A stretch of DNA of 64,000 nt. Origin: Rhizobiales bacterium 64-17. GTDB taxonomy: Bacteria; Pseudomonadota; Alphaproteobacteria; Rhizobiales; Xanthobacteraceae. The notes beneath the pieces were generated by a model. The model did not search any database and had not been told where the DNA came from. It worked only from the letters and a program-made list of their open reading frames with translations. Below are positions 1-10,032 of this stretch, in pieces. Made by a program: the position numbers and the translations under genes. How positions within the stretch are numbered: position 1 is the first letter of the stretch; the number at the start of each line of letters is the position of its first letter. The DNA is taken from positions 1 through 64,000 of the forward strand of contig MKWA01000004.1 of NCBI GenBank assembly GCA_001899285.1, given 5' to 3'.

Positions 1-24
1 CCGGCTCGCGTTGCACGCTCGCCA

Positions 25-50
25 CCCTCTCCCCGTCAACGGGGCGAGGG
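25..50. repeat. Short GC-rich hairpin repeat (ccctctccccg/cggggcgaggg)
   Basis: Two 11-nt arms pair across a 4-nt loop with one mismatch. This motif resembles an intergenic repeat common in Bradyrhizobiaceae. A short T tract follows, so it could also end transcription of a gene to the left of the window. Confidence 0.5.
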
Positions 51-60
51 TTTCACGGCC

Positions 61-142
61 GCCTCGTCCTTCGAGACGCATCGCCATAGCGCGTCTAAGA
101 CGCGCGTAAACGCGCTGATGGCGGCGCTCCTCAGGATGAGGC
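61..142. repeat. Palindromic intergenic repeat with ends GCCTCGTCCT / AGGATGAGGC
   Basis: The outer ends are near-perfect inverted repeats and the interior holds smaller palindromes (gcgcgtctaagacgcgc). It resembles a dispersed repeat family I recall from Bradyrhizobium and Rhodopseudomonas. No coding potential is evident in 1-327 apart from antisense shadows. Confidence 0.5.
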
Positions 143-182
143 GGAGTGAGAGTTGGACCCGGATGTTGGGCATATCGAAGCC

Positions 183-270
183 GTCATGCCCTCATTGATT
201 GCGGGCATCCACGACTTATCTTCGCGCGGCAAGGGAAGACGTGGATGCGCGGAACAAGTCTGCGCATGAC
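183..270. repeat. Palindromic intergenic repeat bounded by gtcatg / catgac
   Basis: Nested inverted pairs are visible: GTCATG with CATGAC at the ends, and CATCCACG with CGTGGATG inside. This is the layout of the 'GTCATGGCCGGG...CATCCACG' repeat frequent between genes in Bradyrhizobiaceae, here in a diverged copy. Confidence 0.55.
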
Positions 271-327
271 GTGGTGAGAGCCATCATCGACAGACGATGT
301 CTGTCACGACAGCGCAAAGCGATTGCT

Positions 328-1128
328 TCAGTGGAACGAGGCGGTGGCGGACACGGTGGCGACCGGGCGGGTCGCGGCTTCGGCGATCGCGGATGCCAGA
401 TTGCTGGCGAAGCAGCCGTAGCTCCAGTCGTTCATGTGCAGACCGTCGGCCGAGACGAAGGTCTCGAACGGAATCTTGTCATCGGCCTGCCAGCGCTGCA
501 TCAGCGCAAAACGCTGGAACAGATCGACATTCTCTTTCTTCGCCGCCGCGGCAATCAGCGCCACCATGCGCGGCGCGTCGGTCTTGGCGATCACCTTGGG
601 CGCGAATTGCGGATCAATCAGGACCACGTCGGCACCGAGCGCCTTCATGCGCGCGATCCCGTCATGGATCAGCGTGTCTTGCGCCGCGAGCGGCTGATCG
701 CGCAGCACCGCATTGGTGCCGACCTGCCACAACACCAGATCCGGACGCTCCGACGCGACGCTCTCGTCGAAACGCGCCAGCATATCGCGCGCTTCCTCAC
801 CGTTGACGCCACGGTTGACGACGCGGATGGGATGCTTGGGAAAACGCTTGACCAGATCGGCGGCAAGCCGGTTCGGATAGCTGGCGGCGGGCGAACTCGC
901 GCCGGCACCGGCCGTCGACGACGAGCCGAGCGCAACGATGGTGATCGGCTGCCCAGAGGCGAGCTTGGCGGACACCCGGCTCAACGGATTACTCAACCGG
1001 ACGATGTCCGACGCATTGCGGCACGGCGTTGCCGTCGTCTCGGCCGAGGCCGGCGACATGGCAACAAACCCATCGACCGTCAGCAGCAACGCCGCGACGG
1101 CGGCAATCCAGCTCAGGCTACGCCGCAA
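328..1128 (-). CDS. SGNH/GDSL-family hydrolase, exported
   Basis: This 266-aa protein begins with a signal peptide or single membrane anchor (hydrophobic residues 8-28, ending near ASA). The SGNH blocks are present in order: a GSSST nucleophile block near residue 69, an asparagine block (VNRGVNGE), WQVGTN, and the catalytic pair in DGLH near the C-terminus. It is therefore probably an active periplasmic esterase or O-acetyl hydrolase. It lies 12 nt downstream of a second SGNH-like gene, which overlaps an OpgC-family acyltransferase gene, so the three likely act on the same acylated glycan. The substrate cannot be read from sequence. Confidence 0.8.
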   Translation of the reverse strand: MRRSLSWIAAVAALLLTVDGFVAMSPASAETTATPCRNASDIVRLSNPLSRVSAKLASGQPITIVALGSSSTAGAGASSPAASYPNRLAADLVKRFPKHPIRVVNRGVNGEEARDMLARFDESVASERPDLVLWQVGTNAVLRDQPLAAQDTLIHDGIARMKALGADVVLIDPQFAPKVIAKTDAPRMVALIAAAAKKENVDLFQRFALMQRWQADDKIPFETFVSADGLHMNDWSYGCFASNLASAIAEAATRPVATVSATASFH

Positions 1129-1140
1129 GATGTGAATCTC

Positions 1141-1893
1141 TCATTTGACGTCGATCGGCGGCGTAGCGCCACCGGGTTGGGCCGCCCCGATGATCAGGTC
1201 GGCCAACAGCCAGCCGATACAATCGTGGACGCGCTCGGCCGTGTCCATCTTTTTTGTGTCGCTATAAAGATCGAAGGTGCCCAACTCATTCCACAGCTTC
1301 ATGACGTGAAATCTGTCGAACAGCGGTATTTCGTTCTGCAGGGCCACCCAACGCATTGATTCTGCATAGTTTCCCAGCGCGATCATGGATTCGGTGCGGG
1401 GGCTGTATTGCATGTTCATCAGCACGACATCGCTGCCCTGCCCTTTGGCGGCATCCACCCCCTTGGTCAGCGCCTCGCTGTATTCGTCCGGGCTGGCGAT
1501 CCGGACGGCGTCCACGGTGCCGGTCTGCCAGACCAGCAGGGTGGGCTTCTGCTCGGCAAGGGAAGCTTTCAGCGACGGCAGCATGTCCCGCGCCGTGCGG
1601 CCGGACTTGACGTCGGTGGTGACCTTGACCGTGACCCCCGGCAGCTTCTGCGACAGGGCATGTTCGAGCCGCGCCGGATAAGCCCGCGCCGCGCCGTTCT
1701 GGCCGGGCAGTTGCGACGAGCCGGAGCCGGCCACCAGGACCGTCAAGTTCTTGGCCGCGATAGCCTTCTCGACCACCGGCAGCGGAAACGAGTTTTCCAA
1801 CTGGGATTCGGCAACGCGACATTTCGCCGGCGTTTCCGCCAGCGCCGGCCCGCCGCTTATCGCGACGAACAGGACTGCGATCAGCGCCCTCAT
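1141..1893 (-). CDS. SGNH/GDSL-hydrolase-like exported protein, possibly degenerate active site
   Basis: This 250-aa protein has a signal peptide (residues 1-19, ending ALA). The nucleophile block appears as AGSGSS near residue 56 and the third block as WQTGT. The usual C-terminal D-x-x-H is not clear: the corresponding area reads AERVHDC, with histidine but no aspartate three residues before it. It is a distant paralogue of the downstream gene and may be less active or act as a partner. Its ATG overlaps the stop of the upstream OpgC-like gene (ATGA), so the two are probably translationally coupled. Confidence 0.7.
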   Translation of the reverse strand: MRALIAVLFVAISGGPALAETPAKCRVAESQLENSFPLPVVEKAIAAKNLTVLVAGSGSSQLPGQNGAARAYPARLEHALSQKLPGVTVKVTTDVKSGRTARDMLPSLKASLAEQKPTLLVWQTGTVDAVRIASPDEYSEALTKGVDAAKGQGSDVVLMNMQYSPRTESMIALGNYAESMRWVALQNEIPLFDRFHVMKLWNELGTFDLYSDTKKMDTAERVHDCIGWLLADLIIGAAQPGGATPPIDVK

Positions 1894-3083
1894 CCTCCGC
1901 CCCCAGCAAGGTCGGCCTGCGCGAGTGGCGAGCGCGGTCCCGACCCCTTCCGATCGATTTTCTTATACCACGCCAGCACCTCGGCCGCCGCAACCATGAT
2001 CAGCACACCGGCCGCGCTGCACAAAATCTGCGCCGGGACGCGGCTGGAGATTTCCGTCAACACGAAATGCGCGGCGAACGACAGGAATACGCCGAAGCAG
2101 AAGATTTCCAGCGAGTGCTGCCCGCAGACGATCGCCGGGCGGAACACCCAGGAATTGATGCCCTGCCATTGCCGCGGCACGAGGTTCACGACGATCACCG
2201 CCAATGCGAGGAAATGCAGCAGCCGCAGCACGTCGAGATTGGTCTTGTCGATCGGGTAGATTACCTCGGCCAGCACGCGCGGCACCAGGAAGGCGAGCCG
2301 CGGGAAGTACCAGGTCATCACCACGCCGAGACACAGCAGCAGATAGACGACAGCCAGCGCGACCGTGACACGCGAGGTGACAAAGCGCGACAGGCGCTGC
2401 GCGCCGCCGAGCGCAAACCATGCGCCCAGTACGAACAGCAACTGCCACGCCAGCGGATTGAACGCCCAGTGCCCGTCCGGATAGGCCGGGAAATTCCAGC
2501 CGAATTTCCACATCAGCGCATAGAGGATGCCCGAGACGATCAGCGCCAGCGAGGCATTGCGGATCAGCAGCCACAGCACCGGCGGGAAAAAGCCGAGCAG
2601 CACGATATAGAGCGGCAGCACGTCCATATTGACGGGTTTGAACTTGAGCAGCAGCGCCTGCATGATCGTCACGTCAGGCTGCTTGAGAAAATCGAGAATG
2701 CCCATTTCTTCGCCGTAGAGTGGGTTGTCGAAGCTCTGCGCGACATAGGAAATCTCGGCGAGATAGATCGCGAACAGGAAGATATGCGCGACATAGATCT
2801 GCCAGGTGCGCTTGAGCACCCGCGCGGCTGCCACCACGAAGCCACGCTCGCGCATCGCCCGGCCATAGACGAACGCCGCCGTATAGCCGGAGATGAAAAC
2901 GAAAATCTCGGTCGCGTCGCTGAAGCCGTAATTGCGCAGCGTGACCCAGTTGACGACGTTGGAGGGGATATGATCGAGAAAGATCAGCCACAACGCGATA
3001 CCACGGAACAGATCGAGCCGCAGGTCGCGCTCCGCCGCCAGATGAGGCGCAGTGAGGGGCGCTGTGATCCGGGCTTCCTTCAT
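1890..3083 (-). CDS. opgC: OpgC-family membrane acyltransferase
   Basis: This is an integral membrane protein with about ten hydrophobic segments. Its N-terminal signature (RDLRLDLFRGIALWLIFLDH) is characteristic of the OpgC domain, which succinylates osmoregulated periplasmic glucans or acylates other surface glycans. The ORF extends to a GTG at 3110, but the ATG at 3083 avoids crowding the divergent apaG start at 3122, so I prefer it. The two following genes encode SGNH-type hydrolases, a common partnership in which one protein adds and the other removes or transfers acyl groups. The exact glycan is unknown. Confidence 0.8.
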   Translation of the reverse strand: MKEARITAPLTAPHLAAERDLRLDLFRGIALWLIFLDHIPSNVVNWVTLRNYGFSDATEIFVFISGYTAAFVYGRAMRERGFVVAAARVLKRTWQIYVAHIFLFAIYLAEISYVAQSFDNPLYGEEMGILDFLKQPDVTIMQALLLKFKPVNMDVLPLYIVLLGFFPPVLWLLIRNASLALIVSGILYALMWKFGWNFPAYPDGHWAFNPLAWQLLFVLGAWFALGGAQRLSRFVTSRVTVALAVVYLLLCLGVVMTWYFPRLAFLVPRVLAEVIYPIDKTNLDVLRLLHFLALAVIVVNLVPRQWQGINSWVFRPAIVCGQHSLEIFCFGVFLSFAAHFVLTEISSRVPAQILCSAAGVLIMVAAAEVLAWYKKIDRKGSGPRSPLAQADLAGGGG

Positions 3084-3121
3084 CGACGGATTCGGTGATA
3101 CATCGGGCACAGAGCACTATC

Positions 3122-3514
3122 ATGTACCGCGCTGTCACCCGCAATATCGAGGTCACCGTCACCCCCCGCTTCCTTGCGGACCGATCGTCGCCGGACGAAA
3201 GCTATTTCTTCTGGGCGTATACGATCGATATCGCCAATCGCGGCGACGAGACCGTGCAACTCAAGACCCGGCACTGGCGCATCACCGATGCCAACGGCAA
3301 GTTGCAGGAGGTGCGGGGCGCTGGCGTGGTCGGCGAGGAACCGGTGCTCGGACCCGGCAAGTCGTATGAATATACCAGCGGCGTGCCGCTGACGACGCCG
3401 TCCGGGTTCATGGCCGGGAGCTACGGCATGATCACCGATGCGGGCGAGCCGTTCGATATCGAGATCCCGGCGTTCTCGCTCGACAGCAATCTGACGAAGC
3501 GATCGCTCAATTAG
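3122..3514 (+). CDS. apaG: ApaG-domain protein (Co2+/Mg2+ efflux-associated)
   Basis: The 130-aa product matches ApaG over its whole length: a start like MYRAVTRNIEVTV, the YFFWAYTIDIAN strand, the glycine-rich VGEEPVLGPGKSYEYTSG turn, and GSYGM near the end. ApaG is a small fibronectin-III-like beta-sandwich protein linked to Co2+ resistance and Mg2+ efflux in enterobacteria; its biochemical role is not settled. The ORF track starts nine codons upstream at 3095, but family members begin at the MYRAVT methionine, so 3122 is used. It is transcribed divergently from the opgC-like gene. Confidence 0.9.
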   Translation: MYRAVTRNIEVTVTPRFLADRSSPDESYFFWAYTIDIANRGDETVQLKTRHWRITDANGKLQEVRGAGVVGEEPVLGPGKSYEYTSGVPLTTPSGFMAGSYGMITDAGEPFDIEIPAFSLDSNLTKRSLN

Positions 3515-3562
3515 CGCATGATCCCAAAAAGTGGGATCCGGTTTTCGGATCAGATCATGCGC
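3514..3562. repeat. Palindromic repeat GCGCATGATC...GATCATGCGC
   Basis: Ten-base perfect inverted ends enclose two small hairpins (atccc/gggat and ccg/cgg). The sequence closely resembles an abundant Bradyrhizobiaceae intergenic element. It lies directly after the apaG stop and may fold as its transcript 3' end. Confidence 0.6.
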
Positions 3563-3591
3563 AAACAAAAAGATGGGCCGGCAAGCCTCAT

Positions 3592-4320
3592 TTATCGCTG
3601 ATCAGATGCCGGCGGCAGACATGCGGCAAGCCGCGACAGCGCCTGCTGCGGCATGATGCCCAGCACCGCGCCCGGCGCGGCGAAATCCTGCAACGCCGTG
3701 AGCCGCGCCTCCGGCAACGCGACGCAACCGCCGGTTCCGGCTTTTCCCGGCACGCGCAGATGGATGAAGATGCAGGAGCCGGCGCGGGCGCCGCGATCGG
3801 TCGGATAATCGACGAACAGGCCGCGGCGATATTCCGGCACGCGCCACATATTCTCGCCGCTCACCGCGTTGCCGACCACGCGGCGCGTGGTGATGCGGTT
3901 GTAGTGCGTGGACGCCGGATCGTCGACGCAGGTCATGCCCTCGGCGATGCGGGTATAGCCGGGGCGCGGATCGGCGCCGAAACCGAACGCGCCGCCGATG
4001 CGGTAGAAGCCGGCCGGTGCGCGCTTGTCGCCCTCGGTTTTCACCGGTTCGCCGTGCCGCGCCAGCGTGCGAAAGAACAACGACCAGGCCATGCCGGTCC
4101 TGCCGATCAGCGCCGGCTCCGCCGGAGCGACGGCGCGCCACGGCGCGTCCGGCGCCGAACGCTCATAGAGCCGCAACGTCGCCTGTGACGTGTCCATACC
4201 CGTCGCCGTCGCCAGCGCGAGACGGCGCGCCGAGGCGAGCGGCTCCGGGCAGCTTTGCGCGGCCGCCGGTGCGATCGCCGCCAGCGTCAACGATGCGACG
4301 ATGGCGGCGCGCGCGATCAC
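3592..4320 (-). CDS. L,D-transpeptidase (YkuD)-like exported protein
   Basis: The true start is the GTG at 4320, because its codon overlaps the hslO stop as GTGA and is followed directly by a signal peptide (VIARAAIVASLTLAAIAPAAAQ). The longer ORF from 4488 is an out-of-frame shadow of hslO. The mature protein contains an ordered set resembling YkuD: GEPVKTEGDKRAPAGFYRIG, then CIFIHLR, then TGGCVALPE. The last matches the catalytic HxxG...SxGCxxL block, with cysteine in GGC as the likely nucleophile. It probably modifies peptidoglycan cross-links in the periplasm. Coupling to hslO suggests co-transcription. Confidence 0.75.
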   Translation of the reverse strand: MIARAAIVASLTLAAIAPAAAQSCPEPLASARRLALATATGMDTSQATLRLYERSAPDAPWRAVAPAEPALIGRTGMAWSLFFRTLARHGEPVKTEGDKRAPAGFYRIGGAFGFGADPRPGYTRIAEGMTCVDDPASTHYNRITTRRVVGNAVSGENMWRVPEYRRGLFVDYPTDRGARAGSCIFIHLRVPGKAGTGGCVALPEARLTALQDFAAPGAVLGIMPQQALSRLAACLPPASDQR

Positions 4321-5363
4321 CCGGGATTGGCTCCGACATTGGCGCCGACGTCGGCCGGCTGGAACAGATAATCGGTGCTGCAGAATTCGCAGGTCACCTT
4401 GATCCGCCCATCCTCGACCATGTGGTCGCGGTCGTCCTGCGAGAAGCTCTTGAGCATCGCCTCGACCGCATCGCGCGAACACGAGCATTGCGCATCGACC
4501 GCCTGCTGCTCGAACACGCGTACGCCGCGCTCGTTGAACAGCCGGAACGCCAGCCGCTCGCTCGACAGATCGGGATCGATCAATTCGAGATCTTCGACCG
4601 TATCGACCAGCGCGCGGCCTTCGACCCAGGCTTCGTCCTCGGCAGCGACATGCGCGGTCGCGCCTTCCGGCAGGTCGCCCGGATCGAGATCCTGGTGTGC
4701 GCGCTCCGATGCCTTGGGCAGGAATTGCAGCATGATGCCGCCGGCGCGCCAGCGATGGGTCGCGCCGCCCTCGCCAGCCCGCAGCTCTTCAGCCACAGCG
4801 AGACGCACCCGCGTCGGGATCTGCTCGGAGCGCAGAAAGTACTCGTGCGCCGCCGCTTCGAGGCCGGCGCCGGTAAGTTGCACCAGACCCTGATAGCGGT
4901 TGGTGTTGGCGCCCTGATCGACGGTCATCGCCAGATGCCCCTCGCCCATCAGATCTCCGGGGCTGGCCTTGCCGTCCTTGATCGCCTGCTCGACGCGCGC
5001 GCGGTCGAACCGTGCGCAGGCGCGCACATGGCCCGGCGTGGTGTAATCGACCACCAGCATGCTGACCGGCCCGTCGGAGCGGGTCTGCAGGATGAAGCGA
5101 CCGTCGAATTTCAAAGCGGAGCCGAGCATGACGGCAAGCACGATGGCTTCCGCGGTCAGCTTGGCCACCGGCAGCGGATAATCGTGCTTTTCCAGAATGG
5201 CATCGACCGCCGGGCCAAGCCGGACGATCCGGCCGCGCACGTCGAGCGCCGACACCTCGAACGGCAGCACGATGTCATCGACGGACTGCTGCGCTGGGGC
5301 GCGGGTCGGGATGGCAGAGGTTGCGGGAGTCTTGGAGGAGGTCATGGACGGGGAGACTTTCAT
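4317..5363 (-). CDS. hslO: Hsp33 redox-regulated chaperone
   Basis: This 348-aa protein has the Hsp33 layout. The N-terminal core (DDIVLPFEVSALDVRGR) is followed by a substrate-binding domain and a C-terminal redox switch with CSC and CEFC, the four zinc-binding cysteines. Under oxidative stress these form disulfides, zinc is released and the holdase becomes active. It is slightly longer than the E. coli protein because of a poorly conserved N-terminal extension of about 25 residues. It lies about 100 nt downstream of argF on the same strand, an arrangement common in Bradyrhizobiaceae. Confidence 0.95.
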   Translation of the reverse strand: MKVSPSMTSSKTPATSAIPTRAPAQQSVDDIVLPFEVSALDVRGRIVRLGPAVDAILEKHDYPLPVAKLTAEAIVLAVMLGSALKFDGRFILQTRSDGPVSMLVVDYTTPGHVRACARFDRARVEQAIKDGKASPGDLMGEGHLAMTVDQGANTNRYQGLVQLTGAGLEAAAHEYFLRSEQIPTRVRLAVAEELRAGEGGATHRWRAGGIMLQFLPKASERAHQDLDPGDLPEGATAHVAAEDEAWVEGRALVDTVEDLELIDPDLSSERLAFRLFNERGVRVFEQQAVDAQCSCSRDAVEAMLKSFSQDDRDHMVEDGRIKVTCEFCSTDYLFQPADVGANVGANPG

Positions 5364-5469
5364 GGCCCCTTATGTAGAGCGGCAAGTGCTAATTGCGAGG
5401 CCCGGACTACGGGCCCGCTCCCGCCGTCGGCGAAAGCCTTGGCAAGCCCGTCCGTCCGACGCCGAAACC

Positions 5470-6413
5470 CTAAAGGCCGTTGGCGTGCAGGCACCAGCCG
5501 AGGATGCCCTTCTGCGCATGCAGCCGGTTTTCCGCCTCGTCGAACACCACCGACTGCGGCCCATCGATCACCTCGTCGGTGACCTCCTCACCACGATGCG
5601 CCGGCAGGCAGTGCATGAACAGCGCATCCGGCTTCGCCTTGGCCATCAGTTGCGCGTTGACCTGATACTGCTGAAGCAGATTGTGCCGCAGCGAGGCCGC
5701 CTCGCGGTCGCCCATGGACACCCAGGTGTCGGTGACGACGCAATCGGCATTCTTCACGGCGGCATCGGGATCGCGGCCGACCTCGACATTGACGCCGGAG
5801 GTCTTGATCCAGTCCATCAGCCATTTCTTCGGCTTGAGTTCCGGCGGCGTCGCGATCCGCAGATTGAAATCGAACTGCTTTGCGGCATGAACCCACGACG
5901 CCAGCACGTTGTTGGCGTCGCCGGTCCAGGCAATCGTCTTGCCGCGGATCGGCCCGCGATGCTCCTCGAACGTCATCACGTCGGCCATCACCTGGCACGG
6001 ATGCGAGCGCCGCGTCAGCCCGTTGATCACCGGCACGGTGGCGTGCCGCGCCAGTTCCTCGAGCGCGTTCGGATCGAGGATGCGGATCATGATGACGTCG
6101 ACATAGCGCGAGAGCACGCGCGCGGTGTCGGCCAGCGTTTCGCCGCGGCCGAGCTGCATCTCCTGCCCGGTGAGCAACATGGCTTCGCCGCCGAGCTGGC
6201 GCATGCCGACATCGAACGAGACGCGCGTGCGCGTCGACGGCTTGTCGAAGATCATCGCCAGCGTCTTGCCGGCCACCAGCGGCGGCACGACGCCACCGGC
6301 CTTGTGCGTCGCCTTGAAGGTTTTCTTCATGGCGCGGCTGGCATCGATGATCTTGCGCAGTTCATCCTTGGAGATCTCGTCGAGATCGAGGAAATGCCGG
6401 GGTGTGGATGCGG

Positions 6414-6417
<4 letters not shown>
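5470..6417 (-). CDS. argF: Ornithine carbamoyltransferase
   Basis: The enzyme converts ornithine and carbamoyl phosphate to citrulline in arginine synthesis. The 315-aa length fits the anabolic form. Diagnostic motifs are the carbamoyl-phosphate loop STRTRVSF, the HPCQ motif ([10 protein letters not shown]) and the C-terminal HCLPAHR with the ornithine-site cysteine. The start codon overlaps the argD stop (ATGA), so argD-argF form a translationally coupled operon. Confidence 0.97.
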
Positions 6418-7625
<1,208 letters not shown>

Positions 7626-7700
7626 GACAAACCCCGGAAATGTCAGCACAAAATGGAATGTGCCGCCCCGGGGCGGCACGTTTGAATATTTTAGGGGCAC

Positions 7701-7990
7701 ACCCCCCGTGGGTCAACACGCGGTGGCAGTGCACAAAAGTCGGCCCACGGCGGACTCAAAAACGACTCAACTGTGGATTCCACTGCATTTTGCGCTTGGA
7801 ACATGTGGACGAACAGGGGCGACTCTTGCGCGTGAGTCGCGCCATATTGTAGTTTTTTCGCTGTTAGACACGATATCTCGTAGCGAAACGATCCTAGTTC
7901 CATTTCGGGTTGTAGGCGTTCGACGCACTGCGCGTCAGACGGCGGGGCTGGATTCTGTCGACCGGACGCGCCGCGCCGCACAAGAGGATC
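7701..7990. other. Intergenic region between divergent argD and gcrA
   Basis: These roughly 290 bases contain no ORF that looks real on either strand; the track ORFs here are short and lack family features. The stretch is less GC-rich than its flanks near 7840-7890 and must carry the divergent promoters. I could not fix a convincing -35/-10 pair or a methylated GANTC-type operator. Confidence 0.5.
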
Positions 7991-7993
7991 ATG

Positions 7994-8488
7994 ATGATGA
8001 GCTGGACCGACGAGCGGGTCGAACTTCTGAAGAAACTGTGGGCCGATGGGCTCTCCGCCAGCCAGATTGCCGGCGAATTGGGCGGCATCACCCGCAACGC
8101 CGTGATCGGCAAGGTTCACCGCCTCGGTCTGTCGGGCCGCGCCAAGAGCCCATCCTCGTCCGCCCCGCGGCCGCGCAAAGCCCGCCCCGCCTCGCACATG
8201 GTGCGGGTGTCGCGGCCGGCCGTGCGTGGCAACACCGCGCTCGCCTACGACTACGAGGTCGAGGCCGAGCCGGAACTGGTCGAGGCCGTCATTCCGCTGG
8301 AGCAGCGCCGCACCCTGGTGCAGCTCACCGACGCCACCTGCCGCTGGCCGGTGGGCGATCCGGGCAGCGCCGACTTCTTCTTCTGCGGCGGCCAGACCAA
8401 GGAAGACGGCCCGTACTGCACGCATCATTCGCGCGTGGCGTATCAACCCGCCGCCGACCGCCGCCGCGACCGCCGGCCGTTCCGCTGA
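7994..8488 (+). CDS. gcrA: GcrA cell cycle regulator
   Basis: GcrA is the alphaproteobacterial sigma70-associated transcription factor that reads methylated GANTC sites and drives S-phase genes. The N-terminal DNA-binding domain is clear (MSWTDERVELLKKLW, then GLSASQIAGELGGITRNAVIGKVHRLGL). A basic Pro/Ala-rich linker and the C-terminal sigma-interacting domain (CRWPVGDPG, FFCGG, PYCTHHSRVAY) follow. Three in-frame ATGs occur in a row (7991, 7994, 7997). A GAGG at 7984-7987 is spaced best for the second or third, so 7994 is a compromise. Confidence 0.95.
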   Translation: MMSWTDERVELLKKLWADGLSASQIAGELGGITRNAVIGKVHRLGLSGRAKSPSSSAPRPRKARPASHMVRVSRPAVRGNTALAYDYEVEAEPELVEAVIPLEQRRTLVQLTDATCRWPVGDPGSADFFFCGGQTKEDGPYCTHHSRVAYQPAADRRRDRRPFR

Positions 8489-8515
8489 TTGCTTCGCCGC
8501 CAGAACGCGGCACTT

Positions 8516-8564
8516 AAAAGCATCGAGCCCGGCTTTGAACGTCAAAGCCGGGCTCGATGCTTTT
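8516..8564. terminator. Bidirectional intrinsic terminator between gcrA and phoB
   Basis: A perfect 23-bp stem (aaaagcatcgagcccggctttga and its complement) closes on a 3-nt loop, with A/T runs at both outer ends. It sits between the convergent ends of gcrA (8488) and phoB (8579), so it can stop transcription from both sides. Confidence 0.9.
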
Positions 8565-8578
8565 TGATCGTCAGGCGA

Positions 8579-9280
8579 TCAATCTTCTTTCCCGAACCGA
8601 TCGTCGATCGCGTAGCCGGAGCCGCGCACGGTGCGGATCGGGTCGATCTCCTTCGGCCGGTTGAGCGCCTTGCGCAGCCGGCCGACGTGAACGTCCACCG
8701 TGCGCTCGTCGATATAGCTCTCGTTGCCCCACACGCTGTCGAGCAGTTGCGCGCGCGAGAACACGCGGCCGGGCCGCTCCATCAGGAATTCGAGCAGGCG
8801 ATATTCGGTCGGCCCGAGGTCGATCGCACGGCTGGCGCGCGAGACGCGCTTCTTGTCGCGATCGAGTTCGATGTCGCCGACCGCCAACACCGACGCGACC
8901 CGTTCCGGGCTCGCACGGCGCAACAGCGCCTTCACCCGCGCCAAAAGTTCCGGCACCGAGAACGGCTTGACGATGTAATCGTCGGCGCCCGTTGCCAGCC
9001 CACGCACCTTCTCGCTCTCCTCGCCGCGCGCGGTGAGCATGATGATCGGCAGGCTTTTGGTTTCCGGCCTCGCCCGCAGCCGCCGGCACAGTTCGATGCC
9101 GGACAGGCCGGGCAGCATCCAGTCGAGGATGACGAGATCCGGCGTCGTTTCCTGCAGACGCAGTTGTGCCTCGTCGCCGCGCGCCGCCGCGTCGACCTCG
9201 TAGCCTTCCGCCTCGAGATTGTAGCGCAGCAGCAGCGTCAGCGGCTCTTCGTCCTCGACGATCAGAATGCGTGCTGCCAT
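8579..9280 (-). CDS. phoB: Phosphate regulon response regulator PhoB (OmpR family)
   Basis: This 233-aa response regulator has an N-terminal receiver domain (acidic pocket EDEE, phospho-acceptor D in LVILDWMLPG, switch residues MLTAR and lysine in DDYIVKPF). The C-terminal winged helix ends with VDVHVGRLRKAL and RTVRGSGYAID. Phosphorylated by PhoR under phosphate limitation, it activates Pho-box promoters such as the one seen upstream of pstS. It is the last gene of the pst-pho block, 19 nt downstream of phoU. Confidence 0.95.
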   Translation of the reverse strand: MAARILIVEDEEPLTLLLRYNLEAEGYEVDAAARGDEAQLRLQETTPDLVILDWMLPGLSGIELCRRLRARPETKSLPIIMLTARGEESEKVRGLATGADDYIVKPFSVPELLARVKALLRRASPERVASVLAVGDIELDRDKKRVSRASRAIDLGPTEYRLLEFLMERPGRVFSRAQLLDSVWGNESYIDERTVDVHVGRLRKALNRPKEIDPIRTVRGSGYAIDDRFGKED

Positions 9281-9299
9281 CGTCTCCTGACCTGATCCC

Positions 9300-10019
9300 T
9301 TACGCAGTCCGGCGCGGCGCCGAGAACGCCGCCGTCATGTCGCCCTTCGGACGCTGATCCATGATCGGCCGGCCCTCGATCATATAATGCACCGTTTCCG
9401 CGATATTGGTTGCATGGTCGCCCATCCGCTCGATGTTCTTGGCACAGAACAGCAGATGGATACAGAACGAGATATTACGCGGATCTTCCATCATATAAGT
9501 CAACAGCTCGCGGAACACCGAGGTACAGACCGCATCGATCTCCGCGTCGTTGCGCCAGACCTCCATGGCCTTGCCGACGTCGCGGCGGGCGAAACTGTCG
9601 AGCGCGGCGGTGAGCTGCGCCAGCACCAGTTCGGTCATGTGCTCGACGCCGCGAATGAGCGCCGGCGGCGGGAAATCGGCGTTGAGCGCGATCACCCGCT
9701 TGGCGATGTTCTTGGCGAGGTCGCCGATCCGTTCCAGATCGTTGGCGAGCCGCAGTGCCGCGACGATCTCGCGCAGGTCAACCGCCATCGGCTGCCGACG
9801 CGTGATGGTCAAGACCGCCTTGTCCTCGATCTGCCGTTGCAGCGAATCGATGGTGGCATCAAGCGCGGCGACGCGCTGCGCGAGATCTGTGTCGCGGCGC
9901 GCCAGTGCGTCGACGGAATCGGCAATCTCCTTCTCGGCGAGACCACCCATCTCGGCGACGAGACGGCCAAGCTCCTGAAGATCGCTGTCGAATGCCTTTG
10001 CGGTGTGCTGGTCGGTCAT
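9300..10019 (-). CDS. phoU: Phosphate signaling protein PhoU
   Basis: PhoU links the PstSCAB importer to PhoR and represses the Pho response when phosphate is plentiful. The 239-aa protein shows the expected two three-helix repeats. Each carries the family E-x3-D metal-binding signature, seen here as LANDLERIGDLAKNIAKR in the first repeat and KNIERMGDHATNIAE in the second. It lies 13 nt downstream of pstB and upstream of phoB, the usual gene order. Confidence 0.95.
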   Translation of the reverse strand: MTDQHTAKAFDSDLQELGRLVAEMGGLAEKEIADSVDALARRDTDLAQRVAALDATIDSLQRQIEDKAVLTITRRQPMAVDLREIVAALRLANDLERIGDLAKNIAKRVIALNADFPPPALIRGVEHMTELVLAQLTAALDSFARRDVGKAMEVWRNDAEIDAVCTSVFRELLTYMMEDPRNISFCIHLLFCAKNIERMGDHATNIAETVHYMIEGRPIMDQRPKGDMTAAFSAPRRTA

Positions 10020-10032
10020 GATCGCTATCCTG

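Noticed and set aside
199-1359. 386-aa ORF on the plus strand
   Set aside because: It is antisense to two SGNH-hydrolase genes, is arginine-rich and has no family features; it is a high-GC shadow frame.
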